Below are positions 1 to 5,610 of a stretch of DNA of 25,508 nucleotides, in pieces. The DNA is taken from IMG/VR virus record IMGVR_UViG_3300031141_000036, positions 1-25,508 of that record; one strand, given 5' to 3'. Every line of letters begins with the position of its first letter. Position 1 is the stretch's first letter. The translations under genes were made by a program, and so were the position numbers. This DNA is from a virus. The notes under the pieces were generated by a model. That model made no database searches and was not told where the DNA came from. It worked only from the letters and a program-made list of their open reading frames with translations.

Positions 1-68
1 TTCCAGCAGAGGATGAAGACGAAGAGGACATGAATTTAGACAAGGATGTTTATGAGGAGGAAGAATAA
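1..68 (+). CDS. C-terminal fragment of an acidic protein (5' truncated)
   Basis: An open frame enters from the left edge, with its first complete codon at base 3, and ends at TAA 66-68. The visible 21 residues are extremely acidic: 13 are Asp or Glu, and the end is VYEEEE. The stop overlaps the next gene's ATG (TAATG), the same coupling seen throughout this strand, which supports a real gene. Acidic tails of this kind occur on phage ssDNA-binding and other DNA-metabolism proteins, but too little is visible to assign a function. Confidence 0.6.
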   Translation, partial: PAEDEDEEDMNLDKDVYEEEE

Positions 69-367
69 TGAAACAGCATTTAGCACTGGCACGATACGCA
101 ATCAACACAATGGGTTTTACTATATCTGTTGATGACGGTGACCCAGATGGAGAGTGCACAGTCGTGCGTTCCTCGAGCGTCAAGGAAGTTATTGATGCGT
201 GTGAGGGTGTCGATGAAAGCCATATGTTCTTCTTCGACAAAGAAGGTAACCAAGAATCTTGGGCCTTCATAGTTCTGGGCAACGATGGCGGGGACGAGGT
301 CTGCGATTATGGCGAGGCCGATTGGATTGACGCATTTTTTGGAGAGGAGAAACAACAATGTCTATGA
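68..367 (+). CDS. Hypothetical small acidic protein (99 aa)
   Basis: The 99-residue protein starts at an ATG that overlaps the upstream stop and is preceded by a strong GAGGAGG Shine-Dalgarno at about 54-60. It is acidic, has no Cys motif pattern, membrane segment or repeat, and I do not recognise the family. A hydrophobic centre (WAFIVLGND, about residues 65-73) and an aromatic acidic end (DWIDAFF) suggest a small folded domain. It overlaps the next gene by 10 bases, so the two are probably translationally coupled. Its position in a run of tiny rightward genes fits an early accessory or host-takeover protein, which is inference only. Confidence 0.75.
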   Translation: MKQHLALARYAINTMGFTISVDDGDPDGECTVVRSSSVKEVIDACEGVDESHMFFFDKEGNQESWAFIVLGNDGGDEVCDYGEADWIDAFFGEEKQQCL

Positions 368-603
368 CAGCGAAAATCAAACTACGGGACGTTGACAACA
401 AAGTCATCTCGTCAACGTCTATCACCGCGGATCATTACGAAGACGGTCCAGATCCCGACGAATTTCTTAAAAACGCTTGGAAGATGGCCGATCAAATGGC
501 CGCCCATCTATCGTGTGCAGATGAGTGGAGGTTGACCTTAACATTCGACTTAGATCTGCGGGAAACTTTTGAGGAGATGATGGCAAGGCAGGGGAGATCG
601 TAA
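358..603 (+). CDS. Hypothetical small protein (81 aa)
   Basis: The 81-residue frame starts at ATG 358, inside the end of the preceding gene, with an AGGAG ribosome-binding site about 8 bases upstream. A second Met two codons later is an alternative start. The N-terminal half looks beta-rich (KIKLRDVDNKVISSTSIT), followed by an acidic loop and a helix, and the C-terminus is EEMMARQGRS. No family is recognised. The stop TAA overlaps the next ATG (TAATG), which places it in the same polycistronic unit as its neighbours. Confidence 0.72.
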   Translation: MSMTAKIKLRDVDNKVISSTSITADHYEDGPDPDEFLKNAWKMADQMAAHLSCADEWRLTLTFDLDLRETFEEMMARQGRS

Positions 604-881
604 TGGGACGTATGAAAGAAGAGTTCATGCGGTTGCAAGAGACGCCCGTCATGGACCCGTGCCCCGAGTGCCATGGAGATGGGACCGTGCTTGAGGACGC
701 ACCGATGCCTCAAGGCTTCGGCCGTGACATTGGGTACATGGACACCAAGACCGTGACTTGTGGGACGTGCAACGGCGGGAAAGAAATGGAGCGCCTGTGC
801 ACTGAGTGCGAGGGCTGGGTGACGTTAATCGTGGGCGAGGACGCCACGATCTGTGAGGAGTGTACCAATGAACCTCACTGA
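603..881 (+). CDS. DnaJ-type zinc-finger protein without J domain (92 aa)
   Basis: Cysteine pairs fall at CPECHGDG (about residues 19-26), CGTCNGG (about 53-59), CTECEG (about 66-71) and CEEC (about 84-87). The first two have the CxxCxGxG-like form of the DnaJ central zinc finger, and there are enough cysteines for two zinc sites. Between the first and second pairs lies the string GFGRDIG, which recurs in the protein at 1040-1285, so the two are paralogous. There is no J domain or substrate-binding domain, so it is not a complete co-chaperone. The family's zinc modules bind unfolded protein or nucleic acid; which applies here is unknown. The start has a GGGGAG site upstream and overlaps the previous stop. 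Confidence 0.82.
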   Translation: MGRMKEEFMRLQETPVMDPCPECHGDGTVLEDAPMPQGFGRDIGYMDTKTVTCGTCNGGKEMERLCTECEGWVTLIVGEDATICEECTNEPH

Positions 882-969
882 CTTCGCCGCGTTGATTGGC
901 TTTGCCTGCGGGATTATCGTAGGCGGAGCAATCTGTTTTTTTACTTTAACTTTTTTATGGGTGTGTTGA
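868..969 (+). CDS. 33-aa single-pass membrane peptide
   Basis: ATG 868 opens a 33-codon frame ending at TGA 967-969. A GAGGAG site at 855-860 sits 7 bases upstream, which is strong support for translation. The start overlaps the end of the zinc-finger gene by 14 bases. After a short polar start (MNLTD), almost the entire peptide is hydrophobic with small residues (GIIVGGAICFF, then LTFLWVC), enough for one transmembrane helix. No family is recognised. Candidate roles are a small inner-membrane effector, superinfection-exclusion peptide or holin-like peptide. Its early-type location, far from the hydrolase at 9.8 kb, argues against it being the main holin. Confidence 0.62.
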   Translation: MNLTDFAALIGFACGIIVGGAICFFTLTFLWVC

Positions 970-971
970 AC

Positions 972-1040
972 ATGAGTAGTCAAGATATGGATCGTCTATT
1001 GGACGAGGTATTCGCAAAAGTATTCGGGAGTAGATGGTGA
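972..1040 (+). CDS. 22-aa micro-ORF linking two genes
   Basis: ATG 972 follows the TGA of the membrane-peptide gene by two bases and runs for 22 codons (MSSQDMDRLL, ending VFGSRW) to TGA 1038-1040. That stop overlaps the next gene's ATG as TGATG. The peptide is a short amphipathic helix with no recognisable motif. It has no good Shine-Dalgarno of its own, so reinitiation from upstream is the likely route. It may be a functional peptide or only a translation bridge to the next zinc-finger gene. Confidence 0.4.
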   Translation: MSSQDMDRLLDEVFAKVFGSRW

Positions 1041-1285
1041 TGGCTAAATGGAAAGAAATACCGTTGGGCATACCATTGTGGTTAGATTGTAGGCTGAAAC
1101 AAAAGTTCGATAAAATGGACGCGCTCGCCGCGCTTCAAGAAACTAAGCAAAAAGAATGTAGCCAGTGTGGCGGAAAGGGCAATGCCGCACCCTTCGGACG
1201 TGACATAGGGGAATTGTATGGCGAGTGGCTGGCTTGCGAAGATTGCAACGGGTCGGGAAAAATTAACATCAAGGAGGATTGGTGA
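1040..1285 (+). CDS. Second DnaJ-type zinc-finger protein (81 aa)
   Basis: The protein carries CSQCGGKG and CEDCNGSG, two clean CxxCxGxG motifs of the DnaJ central zinc finger, separated by the string FGRDIG that is also in the zinc-finger protein at 603-881. One zinc ion could be held by the four cysteines. The N-terminal 40 residues are basic and helical and contain no J-domain HPD motif. I chose ATG 1040 over the in-frame ATG at 1034 because GGGAG at 1026-1030 is then 9 bases away and the upstream stop overlaps the start (TGATG). Its proximity to its paralogue suggests local duplication and divergence. Confidence 0.82.
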   Translation: MAKWKEIPLGIPLWLDCRLKQKFDKMDALAALQETKQKECSQCGGKGNAAPFGRDIGELYGEWLACEDCNGSGKINIKEDW

Positions 1286-1668
1286 TGTACCAAGTGACAT
1301 GGGAAAACACGAGTAGCGTACCAGCCAGGAACTACATGATCCTGGAAACGTGGGCCGAGGTTGAAGACTGGCTGGAAGTTGCCAAACATAAGCACAGTTA
1401 CTGGACTGTTGCCATGATCCTTGACGGGAGCGATGAGCAGGCTCAAGTGCCGGACGGTGACCTCGATGAGAAGGGTCGTTGGATTGCTTGCTTAAACCTG
1501 ATGATGCCAAACAACTTAACCTCAGAGGAGATTGCGTCTAGCCTAATGAGCTTGGCCTCCATGTATCTGGGCAAGAAGGACATGGCGCTGGCCTTCACTT
1601 CTATTGGTCGCATGCTGACCGTAGTGAACGAGGCTCAAGACTCAATCCCAAAAGGGAGCATGCACTAA
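1285..1668 (+). CDS. Hypothetical protein (127 aa)
   Basis: ATG 1285 is preceded at 7 bases by a perfect AAGGAGG (1271-1277), making this one of the clearest starts in the window; in-frame TTG and GTG codons just upstream are rejected. The stop of the preceding gene overlaps the start (TGATG). The protein has an aromatic N-terminal half (TWENTSS, WAEVEDWLEV, YWTVAMIL) that looks alpha/beta, and a C-terminal half made of helices (residues about 76-115, rich in Met, Ser and Leu). There is no catalytic motif, membrane segment or known signature, and I do not recognise the family. Confidence 0.75.
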   Translation: MYQVTWENTSSVPARNYMILETWAEVEDWLEVAKHKHSYWTVAMILDGSDEQAQVPDGDLDEKGRWIACLNLMMPNNLTSEEIASSLMSLASMYLGKKDMALAFTSIGRMLTVVNEAQDSIPKGSMH

Positions 1669-1856
1669 TGGCCGATAGTGATCTGACGGCGTTTCAAGCC
1701 TCACAACTACAGTTCTTAAAACAACAGGTAGACAAGTACCAAGAGGAGCAGTGGCGATGGCATGCGTCATCCGCAGCGCAGAACGATCTGTTTGCCGCGC
1801 GCGAAGAACTAAAAAACTTTGTAAAGAATTTAAGAGAGGGAGGAAAGATAATATGA
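1668..1856 (+). CDS. Small coiled-coil protein (62 aa)
   Basis: This 62-residue protein is almost entirely helical and charged, with heptad-like spacing (LQFLKQQVDKYQEEQWRW and AAREELKNFVKNL), so a short coiled coil or helical hairpin is likely. Its start is coupled to the previous stop (TAATG) with GGGAG just upstream. Its end overlaps the next gene (ATGA). No function is recognised; a small regulator or adaptor that oligomerises is the most that can be inferred. Confidence 0.7.
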   Translation: MADSDLTAFQASQLQFLKQQVDKYQEEQWRWHASSAAQNDLFAAREELKNFVKNLREGGKII

Positions 1857-2131
1857 GTGTTGAATATGAAGAGATGTATGCAAGATTGTGGAAGGCGTTA
1901 GTAAAGAAAGAGAACGATCACACTTCCAGTGCCAAGCAACGCGGTGTCGATATCAAAGATGGCATGGCGACTTCAACCAAAGATACACTGTCACCCCGTG
2001 CCAAACAGATCAATCGGATGATGCGCATGGGCATGTCTCAGAAAGATATTGCATCGGTGATGGACACATCACAGCAGGCCATCAGCCAAACCAGCCAGAA
2101 GTACGGGCTACCCCGTTCCATGGATATATAA
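1853..2131 (+). CDS. Helix-turn-helix DNA-binding protein (92 aa)
   Basis: A helix-turn-helix is visible at about residues 53-82: INRMMRMGMSQKDIASVM followed by DTSQQAISQTSQKYG. The turn-recognition layout matches sigma-70 region 4/Trp-repressor-like HTHs (GMSQKDIAxxMDTSQQAISQ). The first 45 residues are a charged helical extension. I place the start at ATG 1853 because it gives an ATGA overlap with the upstream stop and has GGGAGG upstream; the frame is open further upstream only because it overlaps another gene. It is probably a transcriptional regulator of the phage's early genes, with target sites unknown. Confidence 0.8.
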   Translation: MSVEYEEMYARLWKALVKKENDHTSSAKQRGVDIKDGMATSTKDTLSPRAKQINRMMRMGMSQKDIASVMDTSQQAISQTSQKYGLPRSMDI

Positions 2132-2147
2132 ATTAAGGAATAAAACT

Positions 2148-2594
2148 ATGAATGATACACCACAAAGAACCGCATTCGAAACACACCCCATGCGCATTAT
2201 GGTTGAAGACATCAGCGTTGCTGGTAGCGCGTTCGCATCCAACGAGGAGGGCGACACAGTGTTCCTCAACAAAAGGATCGTGGACCGGCTTAAACTAGAG
2301 GGCGCTGAGATACTCATGGCTCATTGCATCCCCAACTACGAGGACAAACGTAAAGCAATACCATGGCGGTGCATTCGTGCGGCTGTGCTTGATGTGGTGC
2401 CGTCTATCTCCTTATCTGAGCGCATTAAAGAGTATATGAGTAACCTGGATACTGGGTATGATGAGTTCATGTCTGCGGGAGAAGTAGCTGACGCACTTAT
2501 GATGCCAACAGAAGTCGAAGCTGTTCAGAAGTACTTTGATAGTGACGAAAACAACTACGAGATCCTTCGGTGCTACAGGTTTAAATGGATATGA
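2148..2594 (+). CDS. Hypothetical protein, possible small beta-barrel N-domain (148 aa)
   Basis: The gene starts 16 bases after the HTH gene with AAGGAA upstream. The first half, about residues 15-75, has alternating strands (MRIMVEDISV, TVFLNKRIV, IPWRCIRAAVLDV) with an internal GAEILMAHCIPNY segment that resembles small OB-fold or cold-shock-like barrels. That is a fold impression, not a family match. The C-terminal half is helical and contains MSAGEVADALMMPTEVEAV, which could form a helix-turn-helix-like hairpin. It may therefore be a nucleic-acid-binding regulator. The gene is followed by a 54-base gap holding a dyad before the next small DNA-binding protein. Confidence 0.72.
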   Translation: MNDTPQRTAFETHPMRIMVEDISVAGSAFASNEEGDTVFLNKRIVDRLKLEGAEILMAHCIPNYEDKRKAIPWRCIRAAVLDVVPSISLSERIKEYMSNLDTGYDEFMSAGEVADALMMPTEVEAVQKYFDSDENNYEILRCYRFKWI

Positions 2595-2614
2595 CTTGTG
2601 TATTAAGTACAAGT
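2594..2614 (+). promoter_or_regulatory. Dyad ACTTGT-N9-ACAAGT, candidate operator
   Basis: A perfect 6-base inverted repeat with a 9-base A/T-rich centre sits in the short gap before the ribbon-helix-helix-like gene, followed by TATATT at 2617-2622, a possible -10 element. Small ribbon-helix-helix repressors commonly bind dyads at their own promoter. No good -35 was found at the right spacing, so the promoter part is weak and the operator reading is inference. Confidence 0.3.
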
Positions 2615-2648
2615 TATATATTACAGACACAACTAAGGGGGGCAAAAC

Positions 2649-2843
2649 ATGGCTCGGACGAAAAAAGAAAAAGAGGTTACCGCTCCAGTGTTTCAGAATG
2701 TTGCGGTATTTAAAGAAGACGTTGGGATGTTGCGGAAGATGGCTGCATCAGAACAGAGATCCATGGCACGACAGCTCACTGTGATTATACGGGAGGCTGA
2801 CACGGCCAGATCAGAACTTGCCAAACAAGCCGAGTTAACTTAA
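2649..2843 (+). CDS. Ribbon-helix-helix-like small DNA-binding protein (64 aa)
   Basis: After a basic start (MARTKKEK), the pattern is a short strand (FQNVAVF), helix A (KEDVGMLRKMAASEQ) and helix B starting at RSMARQLTVIIREA. This is the strand-helix-helix order of the Arc/MetJ superfamily, and the 64-residue length is also typical. AGGGGGG lies just upstream of the ATG. It is the last gene before a strong terminator, so it closes the first rightward unit. Probable role: dimeric repressor, perhaps autoregulating through the dyad at 2594-2614. No signature was checked by search, so the fold call is by pattern. Confidence 0.68.
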   Translation: MARTKKEKEVTAPVFQNVAVFKEDVGMLRKMAASEQRSMARQLTVIIREADTARSELAKQAELT

Positions 2844-2859
2844 CAATTACCTACTGCTC

Positions 2860-2886
2860 GATGGACCTCAAGCCTGTGGTCCCATC
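2860..2886 (+). other. Imperfect hairpin upstream of the terminator
   Basis: GATGGACC (2860-2867) can pair with GGTCCCATC (2878-2886) across a 10-base loop with one bulged base. It stands directly before the intrinsic terminator at 2895-2919, giving two consecutive hairpins in the 3' untranslated region. It might stabilise the transcript end or be part of a small RNA; neither is demonstrated. Confidence 0.35.
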
Positions 2887-2894
2887 ATCAACTG

Positions 2895-2919
2895 GCCCCC
2901 TCACGGGGGCTATTTTTTT
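2895..2919 (+). terminator. Rho-independent terminator
   Basis: A perfect 6-bp GC stem (GCCCCC / GGGGGC) with a TCAC loop is followed by TATTTTTTT on the plus strand. It ends the first rightward gene cluster. The right stem arm reaches the stop codon of the convergent 80-residue minus-strand gene (stop at 2910-2912). On the minus strand the hairpin is preceded by A residues and not followed by a T tract, so it should terminate mainly rightward transcription. Confidence 0.85.
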
Positions 2920-3152
2920 GCCTCGTTTGGCTTGCCCTTCTTGCCAGCAATTTGGTAGGGCTTTTCTTTTGTGTAGCCTCGGATCTGTGTGACGTTGTTA
3001 CTCTTCATGCCTTTAAGAAGCGCGGCGGACACATCAGGCAGTAGACCAGCCAGATCGCTTAACTCTTTTGTTGCGCTATCTAGGTTGGTCCAGCCTTTCT
3101 TGAAATCACAGATCGCCTCGATCACATGCTCGTGGGTTTCAGACTTAGCCAT
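2910..3152 (-). CDS. Hypothetical partner of the SNF2 gene (80 aa)
   Basis: The 80-residue, Lys-rich protein lies directly behind the SNF2-type helicase gene and overlaps its end by 31 bases from ATG 3152, which has an AGAGG site about 10 bases upstream. An in-frame GTG at codon 10 would instead give a GTGA overlap with the helicase stop, so the start is not certain. The helical N-terminal part (HVIEAICDFKKGW, SATKELSDLAGLLPDV) is followed by a basic tail (AGKKGKPNEAKK) that could contact nucleic acid. No family is recognised. Co-transcription with the helicase suggests it modifies or assists that enzyme, which is inference. Confidence 0.7.
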   Translation of the reverse strand: MAKSETHEHVIEAICDFKKGWTNLDSATKELSDLAGLLPDVSAALLKGMKSNNVTQIRGYTKEKPYQIAGKKGKPNEAKK

Positions 3153-4591
3153 TCTCTTGCGTCCTCTCCTAGAACCTTTGCACCGATATCGATCTTGGTG
3201 CGTAGTGCTTTAACAATGCGCTCATCGATGCTGCCTTCACAGATCAGATCGATGTACGTCACGTTGTTCTTCTGACCGATCCGGTGAGCACGATCCTCTG
3301 ATTGGATGCGCGTCTCCAGATTAAAGTCATTGGCATAGTACACTACGAGATTTGCTTCTGTCAAAGTCAGACCGTATCCAGCGGTTGCTGGGTTGCCGAC
3401 AAAGAACTTGAGCGGGTGGTTGGGGTTCTGGAAGTTAACAACGGCGGCGGCTCGATCATCATCCGATGTGTCACCAAAGTATGACACCGCACAGCCTTCG
3501 CCAAACTTCTTGTTCAGCATCTCTGTGATCTGGATGATGTCGTACCGAAACCGTGACCAGATGATTGCTTTACCATCGTGCTCGTTAACGATCTCCTCGA
3601 GCGCGTCCATCCTCTTTGATGGGAAGTATAGCATGTCACCTTCGTCAGTCTTGAGATGACCAGACATTATCTGTTGGAGCCGGAGCATCTGCGTGATTAC
3701 AGCGGGCGCCGTGGACATCTCACCACTGTCGAGAAGCACCATTGCGTGGCGCCTGATCTGTTCGTACATCTCGAACTGTTGTGTTGTCATGCCGACATAA
3801 CGCGCGGTGTATATCTTGTCGGGGAGATCGAGGCAGTCCTTCTTGAGTACACGGAAGGAGAACATGTCTATTCTCTCGGTCAGTTCGTCAAGATTGCGGA
3901 ACCCTACGATCTGTTGGAAGGCTGCGGCGCCCATGGTTCTACGTTGCACCACTGCATAACGTCCTTGGAAAGCGTAGTATGATTCGAAACCCAAGAGACC
4001 TGGGCGGAGGAACTCGCACTGCGAATAGATATCCATTGGACTTTTTGTAACTGGAGAGCCTGTCAAGAGGCGTCTGTACTTGAAGCCCGCGGCTATCTTC
4101 ATTAAAGATTTAGTGCGTTTGGCCTTGTGGTTTTTTATTGTTGTTGATTCGTCTATTGCAATCATACCCCTTGCGCCAAGCGCACGAGCCATCCACTGCC
4201 CAGCCTTCTGTCCTTTGAGCGATGAGTATGATTCGACATTCATCACGAAGATTGTCAGCCCCTCGAATTTATCTTGGACTGAGCGCATCTCTTCCTTTTG
4301 TTTCTTGTTGGGCCCAGATACCCAGCGAATCACTCGATGCGGGATGTCATCAGACATATGCTCGGGGATTTCTTTGGCCACCCAGTTGCGGTACACACCC
4401 TTGGGTGCGATGACCAAAGCGAAGTCGATCTGCCCATCGAGGTACAGCATACCCATGTTATCTATAAGGACCTTGGACTTCCCTGTTCCCATCTCCATGA
4501 ACAAACCAAACTCTGCCCTGTCCCACCCAAATTCAAGGGCATCTATTTGGTGGTCAAATGGTTTTAATTTATATTTTAACTTGACAGTCAT
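3122..4591 (-). CDS. SNF2-family (SF2) DNA-dependent ATPase/helicase (489 aa)
   Basis: All main SF2/SNF2 blocks are visible: motif I MEMGTGKS (residues 32-39), motif II as IAIDEST (about 144-150; the usual box is DEAH/DESH), motif III LLTGSP (175-180), motif V GNPATAGYGLTLTEA (about 405-420) and motif VI SEDRAHRIGQ (about 430-440). The RAHRIGQ string is a hallmark of SNF2 enzymes. Length is that of a minimal two-lobe motor without extra targeting domains. Such phage enzymes translocate on duplex DNA and are linked to replication or recombination. The gene is opposite in orientation to the genes on both sides. GGAG lies 7 bases before the ATG. Confidence 0.92.
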   Translation of the reverse strand: MTVKLKYKLKPFDHQIDALEFGWDRAEFGLFMEMGTGKSKVLIDNMGMLYLDGQIDFALVIAPKGVYRNWVAKEIPEHMSDDIPHRVIRWVSGPNKKQKEEMRSVQDKFEGLTIFVMNVESYSSLKGQKAGQWMARALGARGMIAIDESTTIKNHKAKRTKSLMKIAAGFKYRRLLTGSPVTKSPMDIYSQCEFLRPGLLGFESYYAFQGRYAVVQRRTMGAAAFQQIVGFRNLDELTERIDMFSFRVLKKDCLDLPDKIYTARYVGMTTQQFEMYEQIRRHAMVLLDSGEMSTAPAVITQMLRLQQIMSGHLKTDEGDMLYFPSKRMDALEEIVNEHDGKAIIWSRFRYDIIQITEMLNKKFGEGCAVSYFGDTSDDDRAAAVVNFQNPNHPLKFFVGNPATAGYGLTLTEANLVVYYANDFNLETRIQSEDRAHRIGQKNNVTYIDLICEGSIDERIVKALRTKIDIGAKVLGEDAREWLSLKPTSM

Positions 4592-4610
4592 TACATAGCT
4601 CCACTATTGT
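4581..4610 (+). promoter_or_regulatory. Sigma-70-like promoter for the replication module
   Basis: A perfect -35 hexamer TTGACA (4581-4586) is followed, after 18 bases, by TATTGT (4605-4610; four of six consensus bases). It points into the 4668-12808 gene run, with an expected start near 4617. The -35 lies inside the first codons of the divergent helicase gene. The untranslated leader of about 50 bases carries AGAGGA before the first ATG. Confidence 0.55.
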
Positions 4611-4618
4611 CCACATTA

Positions 4619-4648
4619 CGGATAGCATGAAGCTACCGGATAAATCAA
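4619..4648 (-). promoter_or_regulatory. Weak divergent promoter candidate for the SNF2 gene
   Basis: On the minus strand TTGATT (complement of 4643-4648), an 18-base spacer and an extended TGCTATCCG (hexamer complement of 4619-4624) resemble a sigma-70 site and would start transcription about 20 bases before the helicase ATG. A bulged dyad, GGaTAGC-N5-GCTACC at 4620-4637, overlaps it and could be an operator. The hexamer matches are modest. Confidence 0.3.
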
Positions 4649-4667
4649 CCCTGAAGAGGAAAAACTT

Positions 4668-4880
4668 ATGAACAGCAATAAACCCGTCCGCATTTTGCGG
4701 ATGAAAGACCTACCATCAAGGGTAGGGTTTCGGCCACCAACAATTTACGAATTGATAACAAAGGGTAAATTTCCAGCCCCTTTTAAACTAGTCCAAGGCG
4801 GCAAAGCCTCGGGATGGCTTGAAAGCACAATTGATTCGTGGATTGAAAATGCAGCCCGTCAAAGCGAGGGGGAGCAGTAA
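4668..4880 (+). CDS. AlpA/excisionase-like winged-HTH protein (70 aa)
   Basis: The 70-residue protein shows the AlpA-type pattern: RILRMKDL, then a turn and a helix GFRPPTIYELITKGKFPAPFKL, then SGWLESTIDSWIENAA. The conserved IY.L, FPxPxxL and W…I..W spacing is typical of AlpA/MerR-like small DNA-binding proteins. Family members act as excisionases or transcription regulators. AGAGGA precedes the ATG. It is the first gene after the divergent promoter, a usual place for an autoregulator. A second AlpA-like gene lies at 7977. No integrase is visible in the window, so a regulatory role is favoured. Confidence 0.82.
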   Translation: MNSNKPVRILRMKDLPSRVGFRPPTIYELITKGKFPAPFKLVQGGKASGWLESTIDSWIENAARQSEGEQ

Positions 4881-5440
4881 TGAACGATATCTTTGAAGAC
4901 TATTTCGATGAGGCAGACGCAGTCGCCAACATTGATGTAGGAACTGGAAAGCAACTCAGCCAACTGGTTCGAAAACTACGTGAGGTAGAAGATCAAATTA
5001 CTACTTCTGAAACCCACCTTAAATCACTCAAGCAAAAGAAGCATAAGCTCTCTGTGGAAAACATCCCCGCTCTAATGGACGAGATGGGTGTTGAGCGTTT
5101 GGATGTTGACGGCCTTACTGTAGAGCGGAGGATGGTTGTTAGCGCATCGATCCCTGTTGACCGCAGGGAGGAAGCGTATGATTGGCTCCGCGACAACAAG
5201 CTAGACGACATCATAAAGAACGATGTCATTCTTTCTTTTGGCAAGGGCCAAGACAATGTAGCAGGCGACGTGGTCGGACTGTTGCAGGAGCGCGGCTTTG
5301 ATCCAAGTACCAAGACGCATGTACATCCATCCACATTGAAGGCGTTCGTAAGAGAGCGCATCACAGATGGTAAAGCGATTGATCTCGACATGTTCGGGGC
5401 ATTCGTAACAAACACAGCACAGATAAAGAGGAAAGCATAA
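4880..5440 (+). CDS. Coiled-coil phage protein of unknown function (186 aa)
   Basis: Residues about 25-60 form a clear coiled coil (LVRKLREVEDQITTSE continuing to LKQKKHKL), followed by NIPALMDEMGVERLDVDGLTVE, a beta segment with S-A-S-I-P, and a helical C-terminal part including HPSTLKAFVRERI. The start overlaps the AlpA-like stop (TAATG). I have seen this architecture beside phage replication genes but cannot name a family. The coiled coil plus compact domain resembles Gam-type DNA-end-binding proteins only in outline, so a DNA-end or recombination role is conjecture. Confidence 0.78.
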   Translation: MNDIFEDYFDEADAVANIDVGTGKQLSQLVRKLREVEDQITTSETHLKSLKQKKHKLSVENIPALMDEMGVERLDVDGLTVERRMVVSASIPVDRREEAYDWLRDNKLDDIIKNDVILSFGKGQDNVAGDVVGLLQERGFDPSTKTHVHPSTLKAFVRERITDGKAIDLDMFGAFVTNTAQIKRKA

Positions 5441-5610
5441 TGAGCATTTCAAAACAAATGATGATGAGGGAAATGGACCGCATCGAGCGTGAAGAGTACG
5501 ATGAGGACGGCAACCCCAAACGCCCATTGTCGAGATCATCATTTGATAACGACGAGTTGGTTGAAGTGATTCAAAACTTACAAAAGAAAGCGGAGAAAGA
5601 TAATGGGTAA
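5440..5610 (+). CDS. Small charged protein (56 aa)
   Basis: ATG 5440 overlaps the upstream stop (TAATG), and GAGGAAAG lies just before it. The 56-codon frame ends at TAA 5608-5610, overlapping the next gene by 8 bases. The peptide starts MSISKQMMMREMDRIERE and has an acidic turn (EEYDEDGNPKRPLS) and a C-terminal helix ending in QKKAEKDNG. It is too short and charged to assign. The tight spacing on both sides argues that it is translated, possibly as an adaptor for the neighbouring ssDNA-binding candidate. Confidence 0.62.
   Translation: MSISKQMMMREMDRIEREEYDEDGNPKRPLSRSSFDNDELVEVIQNLQKKAEKDNG

Noticed and set aside
1082-1510. 142-residue minus-strand open frame
   Set aside because: It is antisense to two well-supported plus-strand genes with clear ribosome-binding sites.
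1751-1852. Upstream extension of the HTH gene
   Set aside because: It overlaps the 62-residue gene; ATG 1853 has GGGAGG and an ATGA overlap.
2594-2622. Complete sigma-70 promoter before the ribbon-helix-helix gene
   Set aside because: The TATATT element has no acceptable -35 at 16-18 bases.
2844-2894. tRNA-like fold
   Set aside because: Only one arm-like hairpin is present; there is no acceptor stem, T arm or anticodon arm.
4080-4598. 172-residue plus-strand open frame
   Set aside because: It lies wholly opposite the SNF2 gene, whose motifs are unambiguous, and has no ribosome-binding site or recognisable domain.
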